Below are positions 24,493 to 36,120 of a stretch of 64,000 nucleotides of DNA, piece by piece. Position 1 is the first letter of the stretch. The number at the start of each line of letters is the position of its first letter. The notes under the pieces are model-generated. The model had not been told where the DNA came from, searched no databases, and saw only the letters and a list, made by a program, of their open reading frames with translations. Source of the stretch: Axinella damicornis (lineage: Eukaryota; Porifera; Demospongiae; Axinellida; Axinellidae); contig OZ007509.1 in assembly GCA_963931865.1 (NCBI GenBank), forward strand, positions 18,466,508 through 18,530,507, written 5' to 3'. The translations under genes and the position numbers were made by a program.

Positions 24493-27400
24493 TCAGCGCT
24501 CGAAAAACATATAATCCTGCACGGGAGGAGAACCATCAAGGAAGTGTGTATAATTCCAGCAAGCAAAGGATAAGCATCGTTGCCAGGGTCTCAATACAAG
24601 CCTCAAAAAAAAAGGAAAGCAGTTTGGGGTGATGCCATACAGCAGTTTGGGGTGATGTCATACAGCAGTTTGTCCCACAGAGATTGTTCAAAAAGACAAA
24701 ATATTTCAGCTCGTTCATTCATTCATTGGCAAACACAGTGTCGTAGAACAATGACATATTAATCTGTACATGACGGGTCTGAAGCTAGAGCGTCGGAAGC
24801 TGGTCAAGGTTTGAAAGAGAGGAGCTACTCCTCCTCCTGATCCAGTGCTACTAGGGAAATCGAGCATCATGTGACATTGTAATCGGGCCACAAAAATCAA
24901 CATGGAAGGATAAACTGCTATATAGCAAATCATTCCCTCATGGAACAAGGTCTGGCCTATGACACTATAGACCATTCCTACCATTCAGCGTGGAACACAT
25001 GGAAGGGGGAGGGAGGGGGAGGAGGGGGAGGGAGGAGGGGGAGGGAGGAGGGGGAGGGGGAGGGGGAGGGGGGAGGGGGGAGGGGGGAGGGGGGAGGGGG
25101 GAGGGGGAGGGGGAGGGGGGAGAGGGGAGGGGGAGGGGGGGAAGAGGGGAGGGGGAGGGGGGAGGAGGGAGAGGGGGGAGGAGAAAGAGGGAAGAAGGGA
25201 GAGGGAGGGAGGAGGGGAGAGAGAGGAGGGGAGAAGGGGAGAGGGGTATGCATGACATAAGCTAAAGTTCATCTCACAAACTTACAATGAGGAAGGTGGC
25301 CCCCAACAGTATGGCCTTCACCTTTGCATCAATGTCCATGGGAACTGGTGAGTTCAGTAGTCGTGTGTGGTGAGGTGTGTGTGGTGGGAGTGTGTGGTAT
25401 GGGTGATGGTCTTCCCCAATAGGCTATAATTATATTGGACGACCAGCTCGATCGACTTACAATTTGTAACCATAGGAAATTCTGTCACCTACATTTTAAC
25501 AGATTGAAATTGGGTCTTCCAAACAGTGCTGATGACAACACAGTATTGTCATTGACTTCTATTGTGACATTATCTCAACAACATTGGCTGTATCATGACT
25601 CATGATGATGTCATTATAATGTCATCATGCTGGTCAGCCATTCAAGCTGCCATCACATGACCACTCACATTGAATCCCAAAGCTGTCCGCATCAGTGTGA
25701 ACTTCCTTTGACAGTCCCGACCACTGCTTCGAGATTTTGCCAATGGGCTGGGAACCATCAGCGGACATCACCTGCGAGTATGGAAAGAGCAGAAAGAGTG
25801 GACAACACCGCCGGAGTAAGACCGTCAAAGAGCCGGCCTCCCACCGACCTCAAACTCTAACTCAGAGCACGTCCACGGCCAGGTACAGCAGGGTCCCTTG
25901 ACCTTGAGCACCGTGTCATGGTCCTCATTCTGGATGGAGAACCAGGGGAAGAAGACCGTGACATCCTGCTTGATGTAGCCAATCACGCTGCCTGGCGGCG
26001 ACTGCACTTCGACCTCTTGTAGACAACAGAAACAACACCAACTGCTGCAGCGCATTGGCCGCTCAAGGTGTATCACCTGCAAGGAGAGGGAGGAGAGTGG
26101 GGAGCAAGAGGAGGAGGAGGAGGAGGAAGAAGAGAGGGGAAGGGTGAAGGAGGATCGAGGAGGAGGAGGAGCAGGAGGAGGGGACTACTTGGTCTGATCC
26201 CAGGCAATTTATTTCTTTCCCCGATTTCACAACAAAGTGAGACTACAAGTTCTCATACAACCAATGGCACCCACAGCAGCCTGTGACCTTTTTCGGTGGC
26301 AGGCCACACCATACACAGCTACAAATACCATTTCTCACATCACGCATATGCACACACACACCTCTCTCTCCGCATTGTCCATGATTGTAACAATAAATGG
26401 ACGGCAAGAACCACAGAACTACACACACACCTCTCTCTCCGCATTGTCCATGATTGTAACAATAAATGGACGGCAAGAACCACAGAACTGCCGGAGACAA
26501 CAGTTGGAATCTGAGGGAAAGGAATGCAACAGCATCAAGAAACTTTCTTGGCTGATGAGCCAGGAGCGCATGAGCCGCCTTCGGCGGCTCAAGCACTCCT
26601 GACTCTAGGCAGTGCTTCTGACAAAACTAGCTAGCAGGCCAACTTCCCTGCCAGCTGATGGCACGTACCCTAATCCCTCCCTCATGCACCCCTCTCCCTC
26701 CCCATCCCTTCCTCACACACCCTCTTCCTCCTTCATACACCCTCCTCCCTCCCGCACACACCCACGTCAGATGTAGCCTCGTCCTCAGGCCTCATTGCCC
26801 AGCTTTTGTCGGCTAGGAAAGAGGCTATGTCCCTCCCTCACTTACCCATGTCCCTTAGCCTAATTCCCAGTCCCATGCCAAGCTTTTTGTCGCTTGCAGT
26901 ATGATATCGTACTGCAAGCGACGAAAGCTAGGTGTGGGACTGGGAACGAGGCTACGCATCCCTCCCTCACGCATCCCCCTCCCTGCCTCATGGATACAAG
27001 TCAAAACAAGACCTATTCCAATACAGCTTCCTTCTGGTTGTTATGGCCTTGGTCAAGAGCGCATGATGACATCATTGTACAATGATGTCATCATGCGCAC
27101 TTGCCTTGGTACACAATCAACAAACACACAATGTCATGCATCAATACGGAGCAGCTATTGTCTTCTGCACATACGTTCAACTGCACTGTATACATCTTGT
27201 CCGAGGGTGTTGCAGATGCGGTATCGGTTCTTGGTCTCAAACCCTTTGATTGCTGTGGAGAGGTAGTACAGAACAGACAGTCATAGGTTCAGTTCACTAG
27301 GCAACCATGGGTCACGGTGCCATGGTGCCATGGTACCCCACTGCAGTGGCTAGCAAGGTCAGTCCCAGGAATACCCGCTGCCCAAACATGGGTCACGTTG

Positions 27401-29572
27401 CATGAAATATTTGTGCATCTCCATTGTTCTCTTAGTGGAGACTACAACAGAATACTGGAGAATACAAGAGATTACTAGACAACTTTTCAACCCATCTGTC
27501 AGCTGCAGATTTCCAAGGCCCACAAGACTAGACTCACAGGCAAATCAGGATATCAGTGGGTGCATTATTTGTGAACCGAAGCCACACACAGGTTGGCATA
27601 GCCATGAGGATCATTTGTATCCAGGGCCCTAGAGGGTAGCATTGTTTCAACTATAACCATAACTATATTCCTTTTTAGTACAGTGTTTAGAATTCAAGAT
27701 AATCAAAGCAATACTAACCAAATTATTATCAGAAACTGGAAAGTAAAACTAAAACGATCCTGAAAGTACAGTGGGTGGAGTACACATAATTAGATCAAGG
27801 TTTGGCTGTGGTCCTTCTACTGTGAAGATTCCTTAGTTAACCCTTTGCAGACCAATGACTTCATATGAGGTCATGAGACGTAACTTTATTATGCCACTTT
27901 GGCAATGCCCTTTGGACTTAGGTTCTGTGTGAGCAGAAAGGGTGGGACAGGGGGAGATGGGTAGGTGCACCCAAAGGCATCGCCATGTCTGGGCTTGGAT
28001 GTAGAAAGACCTTGGTTAGTACTGGGAGGGCCATCTCACCTTGTAAGGCCTCACCATTCAAGGCCCATATTTTAGCTATGCAAGGTCGGCATATTCCAAG
28101 AGCTGTCAATTGGTGGGCATGGTTGGAGTCACGTATCCCCTTAGAATGGTTGAAATGACCTCTGGGAGCAGTCTGGAGCCCAACAGGCCGAGGGAACAGA
28201 ACGTACTGTACGTGTAAGGGCTCATGAGGGTGGCACGATCTCTAGAAATGCTGGAGTGGGAAAGGGTTAATTGGTTGCCTCATTCCCATGTGGCCTAGGA
28301 GAACTATGGCAACTGAAGAGAAACTGCATTAAGTCAAGGGTACATTGTTGTACTGCTCTGAAGGAAGTTTCAAGGAGGCTAGAATTATACCTCAGGATTA
28401 ACTAACCAGCTTTCGGATTGCACAATCAAGTAATGTCATGCTGTGTCATCTATGACTAATAATGCCACAGATTGATAAAATCAGCTTATGAAGCAGTGTC
28501 ACTCCTTGAAACACATGCTGTGTTACAAATATCTCTGGGATCCCCACAGAACCATCAGTGGACGTCATCTATTCAAGTTCATCTATTGATATTCTCACGA
28601 ACAATAACAGTGTGTGCAATGCTTTGTCTCGTTCCCAGACGATTTTCACTGGGATAATACAATGTATGTACGTCTGGTCATCTGCATATTCCACTTTGAA
28701 CTGGAACATTAGTGCACTGACTTCTTTTACAATGAAGTGGCTATTGGTCCGGCAGGAAGTAGGGTGATGGGTTAGGGTATACTAGGGCCAGGGCTGGTTC
28801 CAGATGTGCGTGCATTTCCGTTACCTATACCTAAAGTATGTACTTCCTGCCGGACCAATATCCTCGTCGTTAAAAATCCTGTCTTGTTGTCTGTCATTTA
28901 CAAAGTAAATTCCTCGTCCATGATAACCTCAATGAAACGGAACAGGCTGATGGCCAGATGTCTCTTTCCCCTCAGTGTGAAACGTTGTCTGGGAACGAGA
29001 CACTGCAATGCCTCCATCCATCAAGCTCTCTTTCTTGCTCACTCTCTCTCACACACAAGCCAATGCAGACATGCTATCTCAACGCACCTTCCAACAGTTC
29101 AACTTGCTGGTGCACGAGCAGATGGTCGATGTCTGTGAGGTGCTCCAGTCCAGGTGGACTGGTCTCTGCAGGTACCGACATCCACTGTGCCGCCTCAGCC
29201 TTGCTATCACCTGGTGCCACCGCGTGTGTGTGCACGTCCAGTGGAGGTTTGAGTGAGGATGTAGCAATGCCTCAAGGCCAATGGTTATGAAGTACAGTTA
29301 TTCGATACAGATAGAATAACTGCGTTACAAGCCTCTTCGCAGTTAGTGATAAGTACTGCTTGTCCTATCGTAGCCTCGTTCTCAGCCCTTCTACACCTCC
29401 ATTTTCCATCGCCTACTAGTACAGCATCCTCCAAGCGCTAGCGATCAATAACTGGAGGTGCAGGAGGCCTGTACTGGGAACGAGGCTACTCCTCTCGTAA
29501 AATGGAACTCGTGCGGTAGACAAGTCACCATTCACGCTCGGAACTCCTACCTGGTTCTTGGCCTTCTGCCAT
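24493..29572 (-). CDS. Phospholipid scramblase gene C, complete
   Basis: Eight coding exons: 29551-29572, 29088-29210, 27175-27252, 26431-26510, 25849-26076, 25669-25771, 25286-25344 and 24493-24516. They total 717 nt and 238 aa. Exon sizes 78, 80, 103 and 59 nt and all phases equal those of gene B; the small exon 2 of gene B is absent. Motifs: PPGLEHLTDIDHLL, the Cys-rich CCFCCLQEVEVQSPPG, DADSFGIQF, and the C-terminal helix VKAILLGATFLI then DYMFFER. One donor is GTCGGT (after 25849), less usual than the others. The start MAEGQEP was chosen because it is an in-frame ATG, but the same exon is open upstream to an acceptor at 29635, so longer N-termini are possible. The 3' two thirds of exon 5 is duplicated in tandem (26362-26430). 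Confidence 0.88.
24998..25245. repeat. GGGGGA purine repeat
   Basis: A 250-bp purine-only stretch of GGGGGAGGG units in the last intron of scramblase C. The Pro/Ser and Gly/Arg open frames over it are repeat artefacts. Confidence 0.9.
26352..26490. repeat. 69-bp tandem duplication of part of scramblase C exon 5 and its donor
   Basis: Two copies, start-to-start 69 bp, each contain the exon part encoding FCGSCRPFIVTIMDNAERE plus its GTGTGT donor. Reading through the first donor meets TAG in frame, but that TAG also makes a possible acceptor before the second copy. Confidence 0.85.
26856..26954. repeat. 99-bp hairpin of the TAGYCTCGTTCCCAG family
   Basis: TAGCCTAATTCCCAGTCCCA at the left and TGGGACTGGGAACGAGGCTA at the right, with inverted CAAGCTTTTTGTCGCTTGCAGTA-type arms around GATATC. 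Confidence 0.85.
27837..28270. mobile_element. piggyBac-like MITE 2 (TTAA-flanked)
   Basis: TTAA at 27837-27840 and 28267-28270 flank CCCTTTGCAGACC and, inverted, CCCTTTCCCACTCC. As in the 972-1584 element, an inverted ATGACTTCATATGAGGTCAT lies close to the left end. No transposase is present. It lies in the intron between the second and third coding exons of scramblase C. Confidence 0.6.
28625..29002. mobile_element. Foldback element with nested inverted repeat
   Basis: The outer ends are TGTCTCGTTCCCAGAC and GTCTGGGAACGAGACA. An inner inverted pair (ATTGGTCCGGCAGGAAGTA at 28743 and its complement ending near 28862) also occurs alone at 49816-49927, so one repeat sits inside another. Confidence 0.7.
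29371..29488. repeat. 118-bp hairpin of the TAGYCTCGTTCCCAG family
   Basis: TAGCCTCGTTCTCAG opens it and CTGGGAACGAGGCTA closes it, with inner arms ACACCTCCA and TGGAGGTG. It lies just upstream (in scramblase C terms) of exon 29088-29210, inside an intron. Confidence 0.85.
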
Positions 29573-30003
29573 TCTCACGTTCGGCCCTTTGCCTCTGAGT
29601 TTACGGCACAGTCCACAGAAGGAAAACACTAGCGGCTAGAGACAGGAATAAAATAAATTAGTGAACTTTACCCTTTTCGCGCCGCGGTTCCAAACTGACA
29701 TGGACCGTGGTTTTGTCATCATGCTGCCTGCAAATGGAGTCGTGCAGTATCATTGCATGCAAACGGTGATATGAACCCACGAGGTGAGTATATAGTAGCA
29801 TGATACAGAGGTGGGTATATCTAGTAGCATAGAATTGGTATACAAGAATAGCTCATGAAAAGTAATTTTCGCTTTGCAAGTGAAACAAAACCAGTTTCCT
29901 GAGGGTTCTGCTGATAGGTTTACACATGACCTGAGGTGGTGAGCATGTTCAAATTCACCAGTAGATCGTAGTTATTCATACAAACACTTACCAGTGAATC
30001 ACA

Positions 30004-30581
30004 TAGCCTCATTCCCAGGCTGTCTGCCGCTTGTTTTTATTCGCATACGTGACCTTTGAACCCTTATCAGATAAGCTGGCAGAAGGCCTGGTACCACTCC
30101 TACGTCATTTACAAGCAAAGTGGACACGGTTATGAAGCAACTCGACTACACGTATGCTTTCGAGTTTATATTGATACCACTAAGACAGGAACTTGATGCC
30201 AACTCAGCACTCACGGGAATACAGCATGCACTACTCAGGCGTACCAAGTGCTTGGTAAGCTACTGTAGAGGTAAGCTATTGTAGTTACCTAGGCTACTAC
30301 AACTGTACAACAAGGAGAACCATACCTGACACCTCCAGTGGTCCACCACGGTAGCGTAAAAGCCAACAATAACTCGCTAGGAAACCTGCCGTTAGCCCGT
30401 TGAACTTCTGGCACGCCGCCATTTTACATGAAATCGTGTCCACCTACGTCACAATCGTGTCCACTTAACTTGTAAATGACATAGGAGTGGTACCAGGCCT
30501 TCTGCCAGCTTGTCTGATAAGGGTTCAAAGGTCACATATGCGAATAAAAACGAAGCGGCAGACGGCCTGGGAACGAGGCTA
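30004..30581. mobile_element. 578-bp foldback element with about 125-bp terminal inverted repeats
   Basis: The left arm 30004-30130 (TAGCCTCATTCCCAGGCTGT.., then CATACGTGACCTTTGAACCC and GGCCTGGTACCACTCCTA) matches the reverse complement of 30459-30581 with few differences. Its tips are the same TAGCCTCGTTCCCAGGC found in the many short hairpins, so those may be reduced relatives. The loop contains an ATG frame (30326-30422) with a GTATGG donor. Confidence 0.8.
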
Positions 30582-30740
30582 CATATGACATGTGTCGCAC
30601 ATGATCATGTTGATCTTTGTTGTGACATCATCACACGCCCCGCATTTCCACTCCTCCTCCTTTGCTTGCACTACCAAACAAGTGCAATTGCCACATATCA
30701 AAAACCTGTTTAGCTATTCAATTCACATTACTGTACTTAC

Positions 30741-31627
30741 CTGCCTGTTGTACTAGGTTCCAGCCACTGGCTGTAAAGAATTGTGCAAGGGACGAAATAT
30801 CATTGTCCACAACTTCGTCCGGAATACAGTCAGGCTGTGCCTCCACCTCAGTCTCTTCTACATGCTGGCCTCCTCCTGCCACTCTGTCGACAACATCCTG
30901 ATCACAGAATCAGAGCAGCATTCCTGTGCAGTGTGAACAAGGTACATAATACTATACATGATCGTTACAAAACAAACCCATGCCCATATGTTATCACCCC
31001 ACACACATCATTTGGGCCAATGTAATGTCCTTTGGGGGGGCGATGCCTAGTGTTGAAGTAGGTCTTCTGGGGTTCATGATTGACCACAGGCTCCCCTATC
31101 ACGTCCACTACGGCCGTCCTGAAGCTCAGTGGTCCGTCGACGCCAAATGGCGCATTTAATCACCAGCTTCATTCAATTCAGACTCAAACTTGTCGCGTCC
31201 ATCTAGTATTTTAGGGACCATCACAAACGCCACACTACCAGTGCCTTTCTGGGTGAACACCCAGACTGTCTTACTGCCTTCAAATGGAGTCGTCATACCT
31301 AGCTAACTAACATCACATGATCATGACACTCAAACTGCAGGCTTTTGCTACTGCTCTGTGCAGGGCTCTCAAAGAGGAGTTGGAGAACTATGAGGAGACT
31401 ACTGATGTCTGGGCCATTAAGCGCAAGGTGTGGCATGCTGCCTGGTTGGATACAGACAGCAAGTTTGCTGCCATCAGGCTGTTGTGGGACGAGGCTTGTG
31501 CAATGCACCCTGCTGCCAATATAGCTCATATTCTGTGCACTTTCCAGAACCACTTGCTCTACGATATGGATGTTTGTGGTGTGGCCAGTGATCTTTTGCG
31601 AAGGCTTGGTGCCATCCATACTGCGTT

Positions 31628-31663
<36 letters not shown>

Positions 31664-33419
31664 ACTGTTCATGATGCTAGAGTGGCTCTGCAGAGGCTTG
31701 CTGATGAACACGCATCCTATGGTTGCCACTATGACTAACAAGACATCTATACATACTCATGCATGCATATACTCTTGTTCTGTAACTTTTGTTGACATTT
31801 CCATTTGGTATCCAAAGATCACGAGCCCACACACTTCCCACATTGTCATCCTCAGGCACCAAGTTGCCATGTTCCCACCATCATCCATCATGGTATCATC
31901 ATTGCTTTCCACCAGCTCACTAAGTGACACCATACCGCACACATCATGCTCTATGCCATCCCTAGCTGCCTGTAGGGTTATTCCGCCTTTCTTCTTATCC
32001 ACCTGGATCAGTTTCATTGCAGGGTCTCGGGATGGCACGCTGTGGTGCTCTGCAAGGTCCTTTTGCAATGCCTTCAGCTTGGTACAGTAAACTGCCTCTG
32101 CAATGTACCCCTGCTCGAATGCAATCTTGTATACATTCCCCTCCTTGAACATGCTTATTCCAGCCTGCACGCCTGCCAATGTAGTTCCTGGTGGGCCCAT
32201 ATCGAGGGCTGTCATCTCCAGCAAGCCTGACACAAGGTCCTGCAACTTTTGGTCTGTCCCTTGGTTGGGGCACACTATAGCCACCATGATATTCCCACTT
32301 ATATAGACACCCATGTGCTTGGGGCTGCTCCCATCATCCGTCTGCTCATCTCCACCCCTATTGCTGAGGTACTGCTGCAGTTGTAACATGGTCTTTTTGT
32401 ACTTGTCCTCCATGTTTGCCCCCAAGAATAACAGAAATGACAGCAAAATGACAGCAATGTTTAGTCACGTGCACCTATGGATACAAGTTTGTTACAGGCC
32501 GAACAGTTGAATTTGTTGGCATGTATCTGTATTATAGACTGTAGTTCGCCATTGGCTGCTGCAAACGCCTCCTCCAGGGTCATGTGCCCTGAACCTCTTT
32601 GTGGCTTTCCTGGCCTTCTGGAGAAGAGCTTTGCTATCTCCTTGTACGTGGCACATGACCCTCTCTGTCGCTTCCACTGTGGTCTTGGCCTCTTGTTTCA
32701 CAGCTTTGACTGTATGTAGGACGCCTGGTCGCCACAATGCACTGACATGTTGGTTCAGGAAGGGGTGGGTATGGGCCGGGCCGCCCATTGATAGGGCCCC
32801 AGGGGCCCCATTGGGAAGGTAGGGCCCCATCCCACAAAATGTTTATCGCTTAATGTGGTGTTGGTATGCAGTGAGCGTTGCAAGATACTGTAAGGGGTCC
32901 CCACCCTTAACATGTCCTGGTGAGACCTTTCATTAGCTGGAGCTGTATGCTGGCCCCTGGTCACTGATGAGTTGTTATTGATATAAATGTCCTTCCTTAT
33001 TTGGGCCCCATTAGTGTTTTGATTTTACACTTTTCTCATCTTGCATCAGCTGTTTTCTTGTTGTCGAGCATGTCTGTGGTTGTGTGTGCACCATATCACC
33101 ATGGTAACCTTGTACATCCACCTTTGTGTTTGTCTTCAAACCCTCAGTTTCACAGCTGCATGTAGTTTGGGTGAGGGTTGGGGACCAACGACACCCCCCC
33201 CCCCCCCCCCCCCTCCATTGTGCATCCTTTTTCGTGATCTTATTATTGGGGCCCAAACATGGGGAAGACGTTTAGCTGGTGTGGCTCTCACCTTCACATT
33301 GTATTTACCTGTGGTATTGATGGAAATCCCAGTGGCTGTTCTTGTACATGCTGCCCATAGCTGTATGCTGGGAATAAGTTGCAAATGTGGTAGCAACCTC
33401 TCCACATGCTCCCCTATAC
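30741..33419 (-). CDS. Unrecognised gene or decayed element, several coding-like exons
   Basis: Minus-strand coding-like pieces run through this span. An exon at about 33309-33419 has a GTAAATAC donor. One frame at about 32.46-32.69 kb ends NCSACNKLVSIGARD with a zinc-finger-like CSAC. A long open frame at 31757-32446 begins (within) MEDKYKKTMLQLQQYL. A piece at about 31.0-31.29 kb begins MTTPFEGSKTVWVFTQK and stays coding after one apparent missing base near 31157. A clean exon at 30741-30897 has a GATCAG acceptor and GTAAGT donor and encodes 52 codons from DVVDRVAGGG to NLVQQA. The last two join in phase 0 if GTGTGT after PND is the donor. I recognise no family. It may be one real gene, or remains of a transposon. 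How the pieces connect is not established. Confidence 0.35.
31317..31738 (+). CDS. Unrecognised plus-strand coding-like frame broken by poly-G
   Basis: A frame with mixed, protein-like composition (ALKEELENYEETTDVW, KFAAIRLLWDEACAMHP) runs to about 31628, meets a tract of about 33 G, and continues in protein-like sequence (HDARVALQRLADEHASYG) to a TAA at 31736-31738 in a frame that depends on the poly-G length. An acceptor-like CTGCAG precedes 31346. No family is recognised. It lies opposite the minus-strand pieces, so one of the two strands is probably a shadow. Confidence 0.25.
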
Positions 33420-34700
33420 TACAGCCAGTGCATTAGGCGTACTTGTGCTACAGAAGGCTATCTGTGAACTCTAACTGTCCCTCCTATATTGGTGGATCTA
33501 TTGGAGAGCATTACCCAGTGTCAAAGTTCAACTGTAGTCCATTGAATTTTGCTGTATGTACCCATGCACACTATGATACTTGTTACACTACATCTAGTGT
33601 GCGACCCCAAAGACACAATTACCTGTTTGAATAGTTCTATTATGTTCAGTTGTTGCTCCATAAGGGATATTATCAGAAATCCATAAAATTAATACTCCAG
33701 AAGATAGACTTGTCAGTCAACTCAGAAGTGCAGACAGAGAATAGGCGGAACAAAAATGTTTGTGCTACACTATATAGCTACAGTGCTACACCCACCTCAA
33801 TCCTGTTGAAAACTCTTGATCAAGAATCGTAGCAGAAACTCGTGGGCATCCTGTTGGCTTCCTGGTATCCGTGCTGGTAGTATTGCTGAGAGCAGAAATT
33901 GTACATCATGCATGAATAAATTAAAACTTAGTCTTATAGTGCACTTCTGTCTTACATTTCAGGCCTTTGTACAGCTGCTTTGGAGCTACAGGAGCTACAC
34001 ATGGATGCTGTTGGCACTGAATTCCAAGACTGTGTAATGTACTCAGGAGCCAGAACTCATTCCCTCTTGTGTGACCTGTGTTATTGATCATTTTTTCATG
34101 CAAATAATATGCACAACTGCATGATGCTTGCATATGCATGTAGCTAGCTGCTAAACTCACGGTGTAGTGGCGTAATGATTCCACACTGGAGTGCATGTGG
34201 AAAATGCACTGCAACACGGAATTTGCGAAGTAAGTATTGAATTCTGTAAGCCTGCACCAGCCATTCTTTCCAGCTAGCTAGCCATGCGCATGTGCGATGC
34301 TGCGGCATTGCGCGCGCAATGCGGCTAGCGCGTAGGTTCAAAGTTCACTAATTTATTTTATTCCTGTCTCTAGCCGCTAGTAGGAAAACGCCCTGTTGCT
34401 GGCCTCGTTCCCAGACAGGCTTGGGAATGAGGCCAGGTGGCAGACGTCATATAGGCAATGCATGCAGGGTATTGTGTTGTGCCCTGTGGATATGTATACA
34501 TTGTCTAGACACATTGCAAGTACATGGACATAGCCTTCAGAACTCTGGTATAGCAGTTGTATGTATTATCGTGGGGCTAGGGCTCCAGCCCGTGTGTACT
34601 GATTAAGTTGCTTCCAGCTGCCATTAGTCTCGCGTGGCCCACACTTCAAAGTAGCTACATGAAGTCTATTAATATCTACTAATGGAATGCATGTGCAACA

Positions 34701-35321
34701 TTGTGGGGCGAGCATGAGCGAGTGCACATGCATGTGGAACAGTTCTATATACAAGACTGTCATCAGAATGTGACTGCATGAGCACAGCACAACCTCACAC
34801 AGGCCCCAGAAATATAATAATATCACACCAAAAGTATACACATATGCACAACACAGGAACTACGAGTCAGGCTAGCTGAAGCAGTCTAGCGGCGACATGG
34901 CAGGTAACACACAATCTATATGCATGCAGCACACTGGTCCAGCACACCATGTGTTCTGTAGGACATGTCATGTACAGCTCAGAGTTCGATGCATAGGTAG
35001 GTCCAGTAGCGGTCACCTTCGTCTTTGCTGATGCCACTGAGGAGGTATAGAGGTAGACTGTTCGCTCTAGGCCTCTAGGCAATGAATAGGTAGGTCACAA
35101 GCGGCGGTCTGCATCTTTGTTGTCGCCAAACAGCAACCTGAACTTCTCAGTACCAGACACAGTGGAGATTTACAGTACGATGTCTGGAAATGAGTGCAAA
35201 GCATGAAAGTTTCATATGTTATATTGCATGCACCAGATTTACGGTATGGGAGACATATCGACAACTGCGTGAGCCACTCTCAACTATGACTAGTGTGGGG
35301 CTCACTCACGCTCACCCAATT
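34701..35321. mobile_element. MITE-like element with GTGGGGCGAGC ends
   Basis: TTGTGGGGCGAGCATGAGCG at the left faces GTGTGGGGCTCACTCACGCT then CACCCAAT at the right. The same end type occurs at 10440-10583 and, as short palindromes, at 37123-37153 and about 42560-42582. There is no coding sequence. Confidence 0.5.
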
Positions 35322-36120
35322 AGGAGGAAGGTTTGATGTTTTCTTGACTTCCACAGGTGTTTATGCCCACATTCAATATTCACCATTCAAGTAGTTGCTA
35401 TGGAGCATGAAATAATTATGTAAGTGCTAGCTCTATAATTCGGCCCACTTAAACACCCTTAGGAAGCATTGGAGAGTGTTAACTATACCATGGCATGAAC
35501 AAACTCAATGAGCTACTACACATCCATGCACTTCCTCACAATAAGAGCTATGTAGTATCATTCATGCACTCTTCACTTTACCTACACCACTAGTCTTAAT
35601 TCTCCTCTCCTGCCACACAACTCTCACTCTCCATTTGCTTCTTTATCCAAGGAGGCCATCTACCAACTCCCTCATCTCTTCCTCAGTCTTCTCCTAAAGA
35701 GTGAGAAGCACAGTAGCTAGATGCCTATTTCACTGGCAGGTTACAAATTAATTAATACAATGCTAACTAGATTTATAACTACTAAACTAGCATGACCATG
35801 GGTTTTTTTACTACATATGATACAGGACAGTTGACATCTTCCTCCATGTCTTCCATTCTTTACTTTCCCTCCTCTCTCTTCACTTACATTCGGCCAGATG
35901 GACTGCTAACAGAAATGCCTAACTGTCACAGCAACAACCACGGCACCGTTCCCATCTATAGACGCCAAGCCTTGTCGGGTCTGTGCACCATCCTAGCTGC
36001 CAACGGAACAGCATTCGGATCCGAGTCAACTACAACGGCTTCAACAGAGGGAGCGCCAATGGCAGAGGGCCTACCAGAGGAGGCCAACGGCATCGGTCAA
36101 GCGAAGAAAACGACAGAGAT

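Noticed and set aside
24965..25272. Overlapping Pro/Ser and Gly/Glu frames on both strands
   Set aside because: Pure GGGGGA repeat; composition alone keeps the frames open. The same holds at 36417-36984, 39483-39885 (except the exon up to 39608), 41284-41798, 43170-44021 and 54325-54681.
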